Below, one piece after another: positions 51,318-60,353 of a stretch of 64,000 nucleotides of DNA (positions are counted from its first letter, which is position 1; each line of letters opens with the position of its first letter). The translations under genes were made by a program, and so were the position numbers. A model generated the notes under the pieces. That model ran no database searches. It had not been told where the DNA came from and saw only the letters and a list, made by a program, of their open reading frames with translations. Source of the DNA: Rhodoplanes azumiensis. GTDB lineage: Bacteria > Pseudomonadota > Alphaproteobacteria > Rhizobiales > Xanthobacteraceae. The stretch covers positions 1 to 64,000 of the forward strand of contig NZ_JBHUIW010000005.1 in assembly GCF_042682915.1 (NCBI RefSeq). The letters are read 5' to 3'.

Positions 51318-52616
51318 ATGACCCCCGCGAACGGATCGACGGCCCTTCCGCATTCCGCTGCTGAGCGGGCATCGCAAAGCAGCCCCCCACCTTCGACCCC
51401 TCCCCGCCATTCGCTGACGCGAACGGGGGGAGGGGAGCCGCAGCGCCTCGACTCCCCTCCCCCCGCGAGCGAAGCTCGTGGCGGGGAGGGGTCGGGGGTG
51501 GGGGGCAGCGGCGCCGGAGATGATTCTCGGACCGCAGTTGGAGTCGTCCCCCGCTTCCACCCGCTGACCGTCGCCGAGGTCCGGCGCGAGACGCCGGACG
51601 CCGTGTCGGTCGCGTTCGCCGTGCCGCCGCATCTGGCGGCGGATTATCAGTTCGAGCCCGGACAATACCTGACGCTGCGCAAGGACATCGACGGCGAGGA
51701 GGTGCGGCGCTCCTACTCGATCTGCGCCGGCCCCGACGACGGCGAGCTGCGGGTCGCGGTGAAGCGGGTTCCGAACGGCGTGTTCTCGGCCTGGATCAAC
51801 GATCATCTGAAGCCCGGCGACACGCTCGACGTGATGACGCCGACGGGTCGCTTCGGTCTCTCCCACACACCGGGCAACGGCCGCGTGCACGTCGCCTTCG
51901 CGGCGGGATCGGGCATCACGCCGGTGATCTCGATCCTGCGCGGCGTGCTGGCGCGCGAGCCCGACAGCCGCTTCTTCCTGTTCTACGGCAACCGCTCGAC
52001 GGCCGGCATGCTGTTCCTGGAAGAGCTGGAGGAGCTGAAGGACCGCTATCTGGGTCGGCTGTCGCTGTTCCACGTGCTGAGCCAGGAGGAGCAGGATCTC
52101 GACATCCTCAACGGAAGGCTCGACGGCGACAAGGTGCGGCGCCTCCTCGGCAGCGTCGTGCCGGCCGCCGTGATCGACCACGCCTTCGTGTGCGGCCCGA
52201 CCGCGATGATCGAAGAGCTGGTGCCGACGCTTCGCGCGCTCGGGATTGCGGAGGCGCACATCCATGTCGAGCGTTTCGTCTCGGCGCTCGGCGGCCGCCC
52301 GCGGCCGCCCGTGCCGGTCGCGCCCGATGCACCGCCCGCGCACATCGCGTCGCTGATCGTCGACGGCAAGCGCCGCGACGTGCCGGTGGCGGAAGGCGAG
52401 GCGATCGTCGACGCCGCGCTGCGCGCCGGCCTCGATCTGCCCTTCGCCTGCAAGGGCGGCATGTGCTCGACCTGCCGGGCCAAAGTGGTGGAGGGCACGG
52501 TCGAGATGGCGGTCAACTACGCGCTGGAGCCGTGGGAGCTGAAGGCCGGCTACGTCCTCACTTGCCAGGCGCGTCCGACGTCAGCGACCGTGGTGATCGA
52601 CTACGATCAGGTGTGA
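51318..52616 (+). CDS. paaE: 1,2-phenylacetyl-CoA epoxidase reductase PaaE, with N-terminal repeat-derived insertion
   Basis: A 432-residue reductase that passes NADPH electrons to PaaA. The core is standard: RFHPLTVAEVRRETPDAVSVAF, FAD motif RRSYSICAG, the NADP region GSGITPVISILRGVL, and a C-terminal [2Fe-2S] domain with CKGGMCSTC and a final Cys in LTCQAR. It is 60-70 residues longer than usual because a palindromic repeat (51382-51506) is translated in frame near the N-terminus, giving a Pro/Gly/Ser/Arg-rich stretch. No ATG, GTG or TTG with a ribosome-binding site follows the repeat before the core, so the start at 51318 is retained. Confidence 0.9.
   Translation: MTPANGSTALPHSAAERASQSSPPPSTPPRHSLTRTGGGEPQRLDSPPPASEARGGEGSGVGGSGAGDDSRTAVGVVPRFHPLTVAEVRRETPDAVSVAFAVPPHLAADYQFEPGQYLTLRKDIDGEEVRRSYSICAGPDDGELRVAVKRVPNGVFSAWINDHLKPGDTLDVMTPTGRFGLSHTPGNGRVHVAFAAGSGITPVISILRGVLAREPDSRFFLFYGNRSTAGMLFLEELEELKDRYLGRLSLFHVLSQEEQDLDILNGRLDGDKVRRLLGSVVPAAVIDHAFVCGPTAMIEELVPTLRALGIAEAHIHVERFVSALGGRPRPPVPVAPDAPPAHIASLIVDGKRRDVPVAEGEAIVDAALRAGLDLPFACKGGMCSTCRAKVVEGTVEMAVNYALEPWELKAGYVLTCQARPTSATVVIDYDQV
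51382..51506. repeat. Palindromic element translated inside paaE
   Basis: Outer arms gccccccaccttcgacccct / aggggtcgggggtggggggc form a long inverted repeat around inner hairpins of the cccctccccc type. It resembles the intergenic elements elsewhere in the window but lies within a coding region and keeps the frame open. Confidence 0.8.
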
Positions 52617-52655
52617 ATGCCGTTCATCGATTCCGCGGACGGGCTTGGTCTCGGC

Positions 52656-52829
52656 ACCTCTCCCCGCCGTGCGGGGAGAGGTCGACGTTCGCGCGCTCAG
52701 CGCGGACGTCGGGTGAGGGGGCCTATCCCCGATGCAGAGAGCTGACGCAGAGACTCGCGGCAGCGCCCCCTCACCCGACTCGCCGCTACGCGGCGAGCCA
52801 CCCTCTCCCCGCAAGCGGGGAGAGGGAGC
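52656..52829. repeat. Dispersed palindromic element ('ctctccccg' family)
   Basis: It starts with the hairpin acctctccccgccgtgcggggagaggt and ends with ccctctccccgcaagcggggagaggg, with gagggggc/gccccctc arms between. It fills the gap between the convergent paaE and paaK genes. Confidence 0.75.
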
Positions 52830-52877
52830 GGCGGCGCCGCAATTCATCCCGTGATCCGCCCCGGGCCGCAGCCGCCC

Positions 52878-54215
52878 CTACTCCTTCGGGCGGTTGTCGA
52901 CGATGCGCTTGGCCTTGCCGACCACGGTGCGCTCGACGCCGCCGGGTGGATGCAGCGCGAGCCGGGTCGTCACGCCGATCAGGTTCTTGATGTGGCGCAC
53001 CAGCTCCTTCTCGCGCGCCGCGCGATCGACCGCGTCGGCGCGGTCCTCGCGCACCTCGGCGTGCACGGTCATCTCGTCGAGCCGGCCCTCGCGGGTCAGC
53101 TCGATCTGATAGTGGCCGGAGCAGAAGTCGGTGGCGAGCAGGATCTCCTCGATCTGGGTCGGAAAGACGTTGACGCCGCGCAGGTTGATCATGTCGTCGG
53201 AGCGGCCCGTCACCTTCTCCATGCGACGCATGCCGGGGCGCGCCGTGCCGGGCATCAGCCGCGTCAGGTCGCGGGTGCGATAGCGCACGATCGGGAACGC
53301 CTCCTTGGTGAGCGAGGTGAAGACCAGCTCGCCCTTCTCGCCGTCGGGCAGCACCTCGCCCGTGACGGGATCGATGATCTCCGGATAGAAGTGATCTTCC
53401 CAGACGTGCAGCCCGTCCTTGGTTTCGACGCACTCCTGGGCGACGCCCGGCCCGATCACCTCGGAGAGCCCGTAGATGTCGGTCGCGTCGAGTCCGAACG
53501 CCCTCTCGATCTCCTCGCGCATCGCATTGGTCCACGGCTCGGCGCCGAAGATGCCGAATTTCAGCGACGAGGCGCGCGGATCGAGGCCGGCCTTCGTGAA
53601 GCCGTCCAGGATCGTGAGCATGTAGCTCGGCGTCACCATGATGGCGTCGGGCTGGAAATCGTGGATGAGCTGGACCTGCCGCTCGGTCATGCCACCCGAC
53701 ATCGGGATGACGGTGCAACCGAGCCGCTCGGCGCCGTAATGCGCGCCCAGCCCGCCCGTGAACAGGCCGTAGCCGTAGGCGACGTGCACCATCATGCCGG
53801 GCCGCACGCCGGCGGCGCGGATCGAGCGCGCCATCACGTCGGCCCACATGTCGACGTCGGCCTGCGTGTAGCCGACCACGATCGGCTTTCCGGTCGTGCC
53901 GGAGGAGCCATGGATACGCGCGAGCTTCTCACGCGGCACGGCGAACAAGCCGAACGGATAGTTGTCGCGCAGGTCCGTCTTCATCGTGAAGGGAAACTTC
54001 GACAAATCCGACAGCTCGCGAAAATCCGACGGGTGGAGCCCGGCCTCCTCGAACTTCTTGCGATAGAACGGCACATTCTCGTAGGCGTGGCGGAGCGACC
54101 AGGCGAGGCGCTCGCGCTGCAGCGACTGAATGGCGTCGCGTGAGGCGCGCTCGGCGGGGTCGAGGCCGTCGACGATGCTGCGGCCGAAAGCGGCAACCGG
54201 GGGAGCCATGGTCAT
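52878..54215 (-). CDS. paaK: Phenylacetate--CoA ligase
   Basis: A 445-residue adenylate-forming enzyme that activates phenylacetate to phenylacetyl-CoA, the first step and the source of the inducer. The P-loop motif HGSSGTTGKPIVVGYT is near residue 100, followed by IFGAEPWTNAMREEIE and the hinge TGRSDDMINLRGVNVFPTQIEE. Two ATG codons (54215 and 54209) follow GTGGAGG; the first has the better spacing. It lies 82 bp downstream of paaI. Confidence 0.96.
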   Translation of the reverse strand: MTMAPPVAAFGRSIVDGLDPAERASRDAIQSLQRERLAWSLRHAYENVPFYRKKFEEAGLHPSDFRELSDLSKFPFTMKTDLRDNYPFGLFAVPREKLARIHGSSGTTGKPIVVGYTQADVDMWADVMARSIRAAGVRPGMMVHVAYGYGLFTGGLGAHYGAERLGCTVIPMSGGMTERQVQLIHDFQPDAIMVTPSYMLTILDGFTKAGLDPRASSLKFGIFGAEPWTNAMREEIERAFGLDATDIYGLSEVIGPGVAQECVETKDGLHVWEDHFYPEIIDPVTGEVLPDGEKGELVFTSLTKEAFPIVRYRTRDLTRLMPGTARPGMRRMEKVTGRSDDMINLRGVNVFPTQIEEILLATDFCSGHYQIELTREGRLDEMTVHAEVREDRADAVDRAAREKELVRHIKNLIGVTTRLALHPPGGVERTVVGKAKRIVDNRPKE

Positions 54216-54297
54216 CGTTCCTCCACTGGTGTTTGTTTGTTCATGTATCGTCGCCGATGCACGGCGCGGCGCCGGCATCGACGTCTCTCGGGTTCGC

Positions 54298-54777
54298 TCA
54301 GGCCGAGGGCGCCTCGGCCGCGCCCTCGCCGCCGTCGATGAACGAGCCGCCGATGGTGCGCGAATGACCGCGGAACTCGGCGATCACGACGCCGTCGGAC
54401 GAGACGCGCACGTCGTAGATGCCGTTGCGCCCGGCGCGCGACACCTCGCGCGCCTCGGCGATCAGCCGGCCGCCGCGCCGGCCCGGGCGGATGAACGTGA
54501 TGCTGCACTGGGCCGCGACCGTGACGAGCCCATAGGAGTTGCAGGCATACGCGAAGGCCGTGTCGGCGAGCGCGAAGATATAGCCGCCATGCGCCGTGTC
54601 GTGGCCGTTCACCATCGTGTCCTTGACACTCATCGCGAGCGTCGCGGTGCCCGGCCCGACGGCGAGAATCTCGATGCCGAGATTCCGGCAGGCCGCGTCG
54701 CCGGCCCACATGGTGTCGGCGGCGAGCCGCGCCGCCTCCTCGGCCGTGCGGGTCGCGGGAACCACGGCAGCGGTCAC
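54298..54777 (-). CDS. paaI: Hydroxyphenylacetyl-CoA thioesterase PaaI
   Basis: A 159-residue hot-dog-fold thioesterase with the family motif DTAHGGYIFALADTAFAYACNS. PaaI releases CoA from stalled ring-hydroxylated or epoxide intermediates, protecting the pathway. Its start overlaps the paaG stop by four bases. Confidence 0.94.
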   Translation of the reverse strand: MTAAVVPATRTAEEAARLAADTMWAGDAACRNLGIEILAVGPGTATLAMSVKDTMVNGHDTAHGGYIFALADTAFAYACNSYGLVTVAAQCSITFIRPGRRGGRLIAEAREVSRAGRNGIYDVRVSSDGVVIAEFRGHSRTIGGSFIDGGEGAAEAPSA

Positions 54778-55553
54778 GACGACCTCCCGGTGAAGTTCGG
54801 TGCACGCTTGTCGAGAAAGGCGCGCACGCCTTCGGCATAGTCCGGCGTGCTGCCCGCTTTGCGCTGCAGATCGCGCTCGAGGTCGAGCTGCGCGTCGAGA
54901 TCGTTGGTCGCCGAGGCCGCGAAGGCCTGCTTGGTGAGCGCCAATCCGACCGTCGGCTGGGTGGCGAGATGCGCGACGAGCTTTTCCGCCTCGGTCGCCA
55001 GCGCCGCGTCGTCGAGCACCTTCCAGATCAGGCCCCAGGCTTCGGCCTTCTCGGCGGGCAGCGGCTCGGCGAGCATCGCCAACGCGCGGGCGCGCGCGTC
55101 ACCGATCAAGCGCGGCAAGAAGAAGGTGCCACCGGAGTCCGGAACGAGGCCGATCTTGGAGAACGCCTGGATGAACTTCGCCGAGCGCGCCGCGACCACG
55201 ATGTCGCAGGCGAGCGCGATGTTGGCGCCGGCGCCGGCCGCGACGCCGTTGACGGCACAGACGACCGGCTTCTTCAGCGCGCGGATGCGCCGCACCAGCG
55301 GATTGTAGAAGGCCTCGATGGTGGCGCCGAGATCGGCCGGCCCGACGCGATCGGACAGATCCTGGCCGGCGCAGAAACCGCGGCCGGCGCCGGTGAGCAG
55401 CACGGCGCGGCAAGCTTCGTCGGCGCCCGCCGCGTCGAGCGCGGCGGCGAGGCGCTCGTGCATCTCCTCGTTGAACGAGTTCAGGCGGTCGGGGCGGTTG
55501 AGCACGAGCCGCACCCATCCGCCGCGCCGGTCGACGAGAACCGAAGGCTCCAC
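54774..55553 (-). CDS. paaG: 1,2-epoxyphenylacetyl-CoA isomerase PaaG
   Basis: A 259-residue crotonase-fold enzyme that isomerises the ring epoxide to the oxepin. Oxyanion-hole segments GRGFCAGQDLSDR and NGVAAGAGANIALACD, and the catalytic-Asp motif GLVPDSGGTFFLPRLIG, are present. It is first of the paaGIK operon; a perfect palindrome lies 36 bp upstream, shared with paaZ. Confidence 0.94.
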   Translation of the reverse strand: MEPSVLVDRRGGWVRLVLNRPDRLNSFNEEMHERLAAALDAAGADEACRAVLLTGAGRGFCAGQDLSDRVGPADLGATIEAFYNPLVRRIRALKKPVVCAVNGVAAGAGANIALACDIVVAARSAKFIQAFSKIGLVPDSGGTFFLPRLIGDARARALAMLAEPLPAEKAEAWGLIWKVLDDAALATEAEKLVAHLATQPTVGLALTKQAFAASATNDLDAQLDLERDLQRKAGSTPDYAEGVRAFLDKRAPNFTGRSS

Positions 55554-55588
55554 GCGAGTCTCCCTTGTCGGGCTCTGGCGGCCCTTGA

Positions 55589-55610
55589 ATTAACCGATCG
55601 ATCGGTTAAT
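55589..55610. promoter_or_regulatory. Putative PaaR operator between paaG and paaZ
   Basis: A perfect 22-bp palindrome, ATTAACCGATC followed by its reverse complement, placed between the divergent paaGIK and paaZ units. It is the consensus form of the sites at 46316 and 48165. Confidence 0.75.
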
Positions 55611-55716
55611 CTTTCGAGCCAAGATAGCGCACGGGGCGCCGGTGTCAACGTTCCGCAAGGGCGTACCGGAGCGTCCCGAACGAGACAACGCCGCAGCCCG
55701 GCAGGAGGACGCCCGC

Positions 55717-57813
55717 ATGACCGCACCGACACCCGCCCCGACTCTCGCGACGACGCCGCCCACCCTGCAGAGCTTCGTGCAGGACCGCTGGGTCACGCCG
55801 GCGCACGGCCTCGCCGCGATCAGGAGCGCGATCGACGGCCGGGTCGTGGCGTTCGCGTCGAGCGACGGCGTCGACTTTTCCGCCGCGGTGCGGCATGCCC
55901 GGACGATCGGCGGGCCGGCGTTGCGGGCGCTGACCTTCCACGAGCGCGCCGACCGGCTGAAGGCGCTGGCGACGTTTCTGTCCGAGCGCAAGGAGCAGCT
56001 CTACGCCCTCTCGGCCGACACCGGCGCGACCAAGCGCGACAACCTCTTCGACATCGACGGCGGCATCGGGACGCTGTTCGCGTATGCGTCACGCGGGCGC
56101 CGCGAGCTGCCGGCCGAGCGCTTCGTGATCGACGGTGACACCGAACCCTTGTCGCGCGGCGGGACGTTCGTCGGCCTTCACGTGATGACCCCGCTGAACG
56201 GCGTCGCCGTGCACATCAACGCCTTCAACTTCCCGTGCTGGGGCATGCTGGAGAAGCTCGCACCGGCGATCCTGGCCGGCGTGCCGGTGATCACCAAGCC
56301 GGCGACCGCGACCGCCTATGTGGCCGAAGCGGTGGTGCGACTGATCGTCGAGGCGGAGCTGCTGCCCAAGGGCGCGCTGCAGCTCGTCTGCGGCGCGGCC
56401 GGCGACCTGCTCGATCATCTCGGCGGCCAGGACGTCGTGTCCTTCACGGGATCGGCCGACACATCGGACCGGCTGCGCAACCATCCGGTGATCGGCCGCA
56501 ACGCGGTGCGCTTCATCGCCGAGCGGGACTCGCTCAACGCCGCCGTGCTCGGGCCGGACGCGTCGCCGGGGGCACCGGAGTTCGATCTGTTCGTGAAGGA
56601 GGTCGTGCGCGAGATGAGCGTGAAGGCCGGGCAGAAATGCACGGCGATCCGCCGCGTCGTCGTGCCGCGGCCTCTCGAGGCCACGGTGATCGATGCGATC
56701 AAGGCGCAGCTCGACAAGATCACGGTCGGCGATCCGCGCCACGACGAGGTGCGCATGGGTCCGCTCGCCTCGCTGTCGCAGCGCGCCGCGGTGCGCGAGG
56801 CGGTCGCCGACCTCCTGACCGAAGCCGAGATCGTCGCCGGCGATCCGCTCGTCGCCGCGCCGATCGGCGGCGACATGGCGACCGGTGCCTTCATGGCGCC
56901 GGTGCTGCTCGCCTGCGCTGATCCGCTCGCGGCGCGGCGCGTCCACACCGTCGAGCCGTTCGGCCCGGTCGCGACCGTGATGCCCTACGACACGCTCGAC
57001 GAGGCGGTGGCGATCGTCGCCAAGGGCGAGGGCAGCCTGGTCGCGTCGGTGTTCACGCACGACGATCGGGTCGCCGACGCGCTGGTGTTCGGGCTGGCGC
57101 CGTTCCACGGCCGCGTGCTGATCGTCGACCGCGACTGCGCCAAGGAGTCGACCGGCCACGGCTCGCCGCTGCCGGGCCTCGTGCACGGCGGGCCGGGCCG
57201 CGCCGGCGGCGGCGAGGAGATGGGCGGTCTTCGCGGCGTCTTCCACTACATGCAGCGCACCGCGCTGCAGGGCTCGCCGGCCCGCCTCGCCGCGCTGACG
57301 CGGCGTTGGCTGAAGGGCGCACCGGCGCCGGTCGCCGCCGTGCATCCATTCAAGCGCGACTACGAGGGACTGGCGGTCGGCGACACGGTCGAGACGGACT
57401 CGCGACAAATCACGATCGCCGACATCGAGCATTTCGCCGACTTCACGGGCGACGCCTTCTACGCCCACATGGACGAGGCCGCCGCCAAGGCGAACCCGTT
57501 CTTCCCGGGCCGCGTCGCCCACGGCTATCTGATCCTGTCGTTCGCGGCCGGCCTGTTCGTCGATCCGGCGCCCGGCCCGCTGCTCGCGAACTACGGGCTC
57601 GACAATCTTCGCTTCTTGAAGCCGGTGTCGCCGGGCGACGCCATCAAGGTGCGGCTCACCGTCAAGGAGAAACGGCCGGCGCGAAAGCCCGACTACGGCG
57701 AGGTGCGCTGGGACGTCGAGGTGTTCAATCAGGACGGCGAAACCGTCGCGCGCTACGATCTGCTCACCATGAGCGCGCGGCGCGACGCCGCGAGCAGCGC
57801 CGCCGCGGCGTAG
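55717..57813 (+). CDS. paaZ: Bifunctional oxepin-CoA hydrolase / 3-oxo-5,6-dehydrosuberyl-CoA semialdehyde dehydrogenase
   Basis: A 698-residue fusion. Residues 1 to about 540 are an aldehyde dehydrogenase (FTGSADTSDRLR, catalytic Cys in GQKCTAIRRVVV, WGMLEKLAPAILAGVPVITKPAT). Residues about 550-690 are a MaoC-type hydratase (FTGDAFYAHMDEAAAKANPF, GRVAHGYLILS). It opens the oxepin ring and oxidises the resulting aldehyde. The ATG at 55717 follows CAGGAGGA. The later beta-oxidation genes (paaF, paaH, paaJ) are not in this window. Confidence 0.95.
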   Translation: MTAPTPAPTLATTPPTLQSFVQDRWVTPAHGLAAIRSAIDGRVVAFASSDGVDFSAAVRHARTIGGPALRALTFHERADRLKALATFLSERKEQLYALSADTGATKRDNLFDIDGGIGTLFAYASRGRRELPAERFVIDGDTEPLSRGGTFVGLHVMTPLNGVAVHINAFNFPCWGMLEKLAPAILAGVPVITKPATATAYVAEAVVRLIVEAELLPKGALQLVCGAAGDLLDHLGGQDVVSFTGSADTSDRLRNHPVIGRNAVRFIAERDSLNAAVLGPDASPGAPEFDLFVKEVVREMSVKAGQKCTAIRRVVVPRPLEATVIDAIKAQLDKITVGDPRHDEVRMGPLASLSQRAAVREAVADLLTEAEIVAGDPLVAAPIGGDMATGAFMAPVLLACADPLAARRVHTVEPFGPVATVMPYDTLDEAVAIVAKGEGSLVASVFTHDDRVADALVFGLAPFHGRVLIVDRDCAKESTGHGSPLPGLVHGGPGRAGGGEEMGGLRGVFHYMQRTALQGSPARLAALTRRWLKGAPAPVAAVHPFKRDYEGLAVGDTVETDSRQITIADIEHFADFTGDAFYAHMDEAAAKANPFFPGRVAHGYLILSFAAGLFVDPAPGPLLANYGLDNLRFLKPVSPGDAIKVRLTVKEKRPARKPDYGEVRWDVEVFNQDGETVARYDLLTMSARRDAASSAAAA

Positions 57814-57865
57814 AGGTGACGGCGGGTGACGGCGCCCCCCTTCGCGCAGGCGACGCCTGGATGCC

Positions 57866-60118
57866 TCATGCCGCGCCGGCCAGGATGCGGGCGCGCTTGC
57901 GCAGGCGGGCGGCGTCGAGCAGCATCTGGGCGGCCCAGCGATAGACGTTGCGCTGGCGCACCATGTCGCGCATCAGATGCATGCGCTCGCGCTGCTCGGC
58001 CGTGGACATGCGGAGCGCCGCGTCCATGGCGGCCGCCATGCTGCGCGTGTCGTAGGGGTTGACGATCAGCGCCTCGGACAGTTCGCGCGACGCCCCGGCG
58101 AAGCCGGAGAGCACCAGCACGCCCTGCTCGTCGTCGCGCGCCGCGACGAACTCCTTCGCCACCAGGTTCATGCCGTCGTGCAGGCTCGACACGATGCACA
58201 GATCGGCGGCGCGGAAGATCTCGAACACCTCGGTCGGCTCGTGGTGGCGGATCGACAGCACGATGGGCGTGTACCCGTCGCGACCATGCCTGGCGTTGAC
58301 CTCCTCGGCGAGCCGCACGGTCTCTGCCTGCAGCGCGCTGTAGGCGCCGAGCTTGCTGCGCGTCGGCGACGCCGCCTGCAGATAGACGAACTTGCCACGC
58401 CACTCGGGATGCGTTCCGAGCAGATCGTCGACCGCGTGGATGCGATCGAGAAGGCCCTTGGTGTAGTCGAAGCGTTCGACGCCGACCGCGATGTGAGCGT
58501 CGGGCGGCAGCCCGAAGCGGCCGATCACGGCGGCCCGGCATTCGGCGACCGGCGCCTGGCCGGCGAGCGCCGAGGGCGGCCATTCGATCGAGATCGGATA
58601 GGCGCGGACCATGGTCTCGTGGCCGCCGAGCGTCACCGAGGCGTGCTCGCGGTCGATGCGGCTCTCCATGAAACGGTCGGCCGCCTCCAGGAAGTTGTTG
58701 CAGTGGAAGCGCGTGTGGAAGCCCAGGATGGTGCTGCCCAGAAGTCCGTCGATGATCTCCTCGCGCCACGGGCAAATCGAGAAGGTCTCGGCGTTCGGCC
58801 ACGGGATGTGCCAGAACGTGATCACGGTCGCACGCGGCAGCCGTTCGCGGATCATCCGGGGCAGCAGGGCGAAGTGATAGTCTTGCACCAGCACGATCGG
58901 ATCGTCGCGGCTCGCCTCCTGCACGACGGCGTCGGCGAAACGTTCGTTGACGGCCCTGTAGCGGCGCCAATCCTCGTCGCGGAAGATCGGGCGCACGAAG
59001 GAGATGTGGCAGAGCGGCCAGAGGCCTTCGTTGGCGAGGCCATAATAATAGCCGTCTTGCTCCTCGTCGGAGAGCCAGACGCGGCGCAACATGTAGGTCG
59101 GATCGCCGGGCGGCACCGGCACGCGGTCGTTCCGATCGACGGTATCGCGGTCGGCCGAGCCGCTGCCGTGCGCGATCCAGGTGCCGCCGCAGGCGCGCAT
59201 CACCGGCTCCAGCGCCGAGACGAGACCGCTCGCCGGGCGTTGAAGCACGATCTCGCCGTCGACGCGGTTGTGGATGTAGGGCTCGCGGTTGGAGACGACC
59301 AGCACCTCGGCGCCCGGCAGCTCCTCCATCAGCAAACGGTGCAGCGTCTTGGGCGACCACTCGACATGGATGCCGTCGGCATAGGTGCGCTCGACCCGCA
59401 GCTCCTCCAGCAGGCCGTGCAGCTCGCGGCCGAGCGGCGAATCGCCGGACGGCAGCGCGTCGATCACGCCGCGGGCGCGCATGTCGGCCACCATGGTGCG
59501 CACCGATCGAACCCAGCTGCGCTGCAGCGCCAGCACCATGGCGAGCGCCAGCAGGCCGAGACCGACGGCGACGCCGATCACCGAGAGCATCGTGTAGAAG
59601 CGCGCGTCGCGGGCGCGCTCGTCGGCGAAGGCGAGATCGTGCAGCAGCAGCAGATGACCCGACACCGGCCCGGCCGCGATCGGGAACACGCTCACATGAA
59701 TACGCCGCCCCTGATCCGTCACGGTGGCGAACGAGTCGGTGCGGTCGCGCTTCAGGCTCGCGCAGGAGATCGCCTGCGGCCACTGCCGGGTCGCGTAGCG
59801 CAGCGTGCCGTTTTCGGTGCAGAAGCCGAGGCCGAGAATCCGCTCGTCCTCCGACAGCCGTTCGAAGAACGGCGCGAGGTCGAAGCCGGGCGGCGCGACG
59901 AGACCCGCCGCGACCTGATCACGAATGGAGCGGAAGACGAGGCGCGAGCGCAGCTCGACGTCGCGGCGCGACCAGCCCTCGACCATGGCCGAGCCGAGCG
60001 GCGCCAGCGCGATCACCATGACGACAGCCGCGGCGACGCCGAGCGCGACGTAGCGCAGTGTGGGGCTCCGCAACCACGCGCGTGACGACATCAGCTTCGT
60101 CGTTGCCTCGCCCGTCAC
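57866..60118 (-). CDS. otsA: Membrane-anchored trehalose-6-phosphate synthase with N-terminal sensor-like region
   Basis: A 750-residue protein. Residues about 270-735 are a GT20 trehalose-phosphate synthase (VLVVSNREPYIHNRVDG, LVQDYHFALLPRMIRERLP, VGVERFDYTKGLLDRIHAVD, LHDGMNLVAKEFVAARDD), which makes trehalose-6-phosphate from UDP-glucose and glucose-6-phosphate. Before it are a membrane helix near residues 25-48, a periplasmic domain of about 110 residues, and a second helix near residues 175-198 followed by a linker. That front end resembles a sensor kinase input region. No HAD phosphatase domain is seen. The start is GTG at 60118; an ATG at 60091 is an alternative. Confidence 0.88.
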   Translation of the reverse strand: MTGEATTKLMSSRAWLRSPTLRYVALGVAAAVVMVIALAPLGSAMVEGWSRRDVELRSRLVFRSIRDQVAAGLVAPPGFDLAPFFERLSEDERILGLGFCTENGTLRYATRQWPQAISCASLKRDRTDSFATVTDQGRRIHVSVFPIAAGPVSGHLLLLHDLAFADERARDARFYTMLSVIGVAVGLGLLALAMVLALQRSWVRSVRTMVADMRARGVIDALPSGDSPLGRELHGLLEELRVERTYADGIHVEWSPKTLHRLLMEELPGAEVLVVSNREPYIHNRVDGEIVLQRPASGLVSALEPVMRACGGTWIAHGSGSADRDTVDRNDRVPVPPGDPTYMLRRVWLSDEEQDGYYYGLANEGLWPLCHISFVRPIFRDEDWRRYRAVNERFADAVVQEASRDDPIVLVQDYHFALLPRMIRERLPRATVITFWHIPWPNAETFSICPWREEIIDGLLGSTILGFHTRFHCNNFLEAADRFMESRIDREHASVTLGGHETMVRAYPISIEWPPSALAGQAPVAECRAAVIGRFGLPPDAHIAVGVERFDYTKGLLDRIHAVDDLLGTHPEWRGKFVYLQAASPTRSKLGAYSALQAETVRLAEEVNARHGRDGYTPIVLSIRHHEPTEVFEIFRAADLCIVSSLHDGMNLVAKEFVAARDDEQGVLVLSGFAGASRELSEALIVNPYDTRSMAAAMDAALRMSTAEQRERMHLMRDMVRQRNVYRWAAQMLLDAARLRKRARILAGAA

Positions 60119-60353
60119 GCCACGCCCTCCGTCTTCGCTGCCGGCCGCGCCGTCGCCGCGCGTCGATCTCCGTTCCGTGGGCGCCCCGCCGCCCGGGTCG
60201 TCCTGTTGTCGACCAAATCGGCGACCGTGTCGACCCTGCCGGACCGACCGCCGCGCTTATCGGCCCCGCGCGGATCCCGGCGAAGGAACGCAACGTCCTC
60301 TCGCGCATTGCGTTCCGGCATCTCACGACGACGAACGTGCGGCGAGGAGACCG

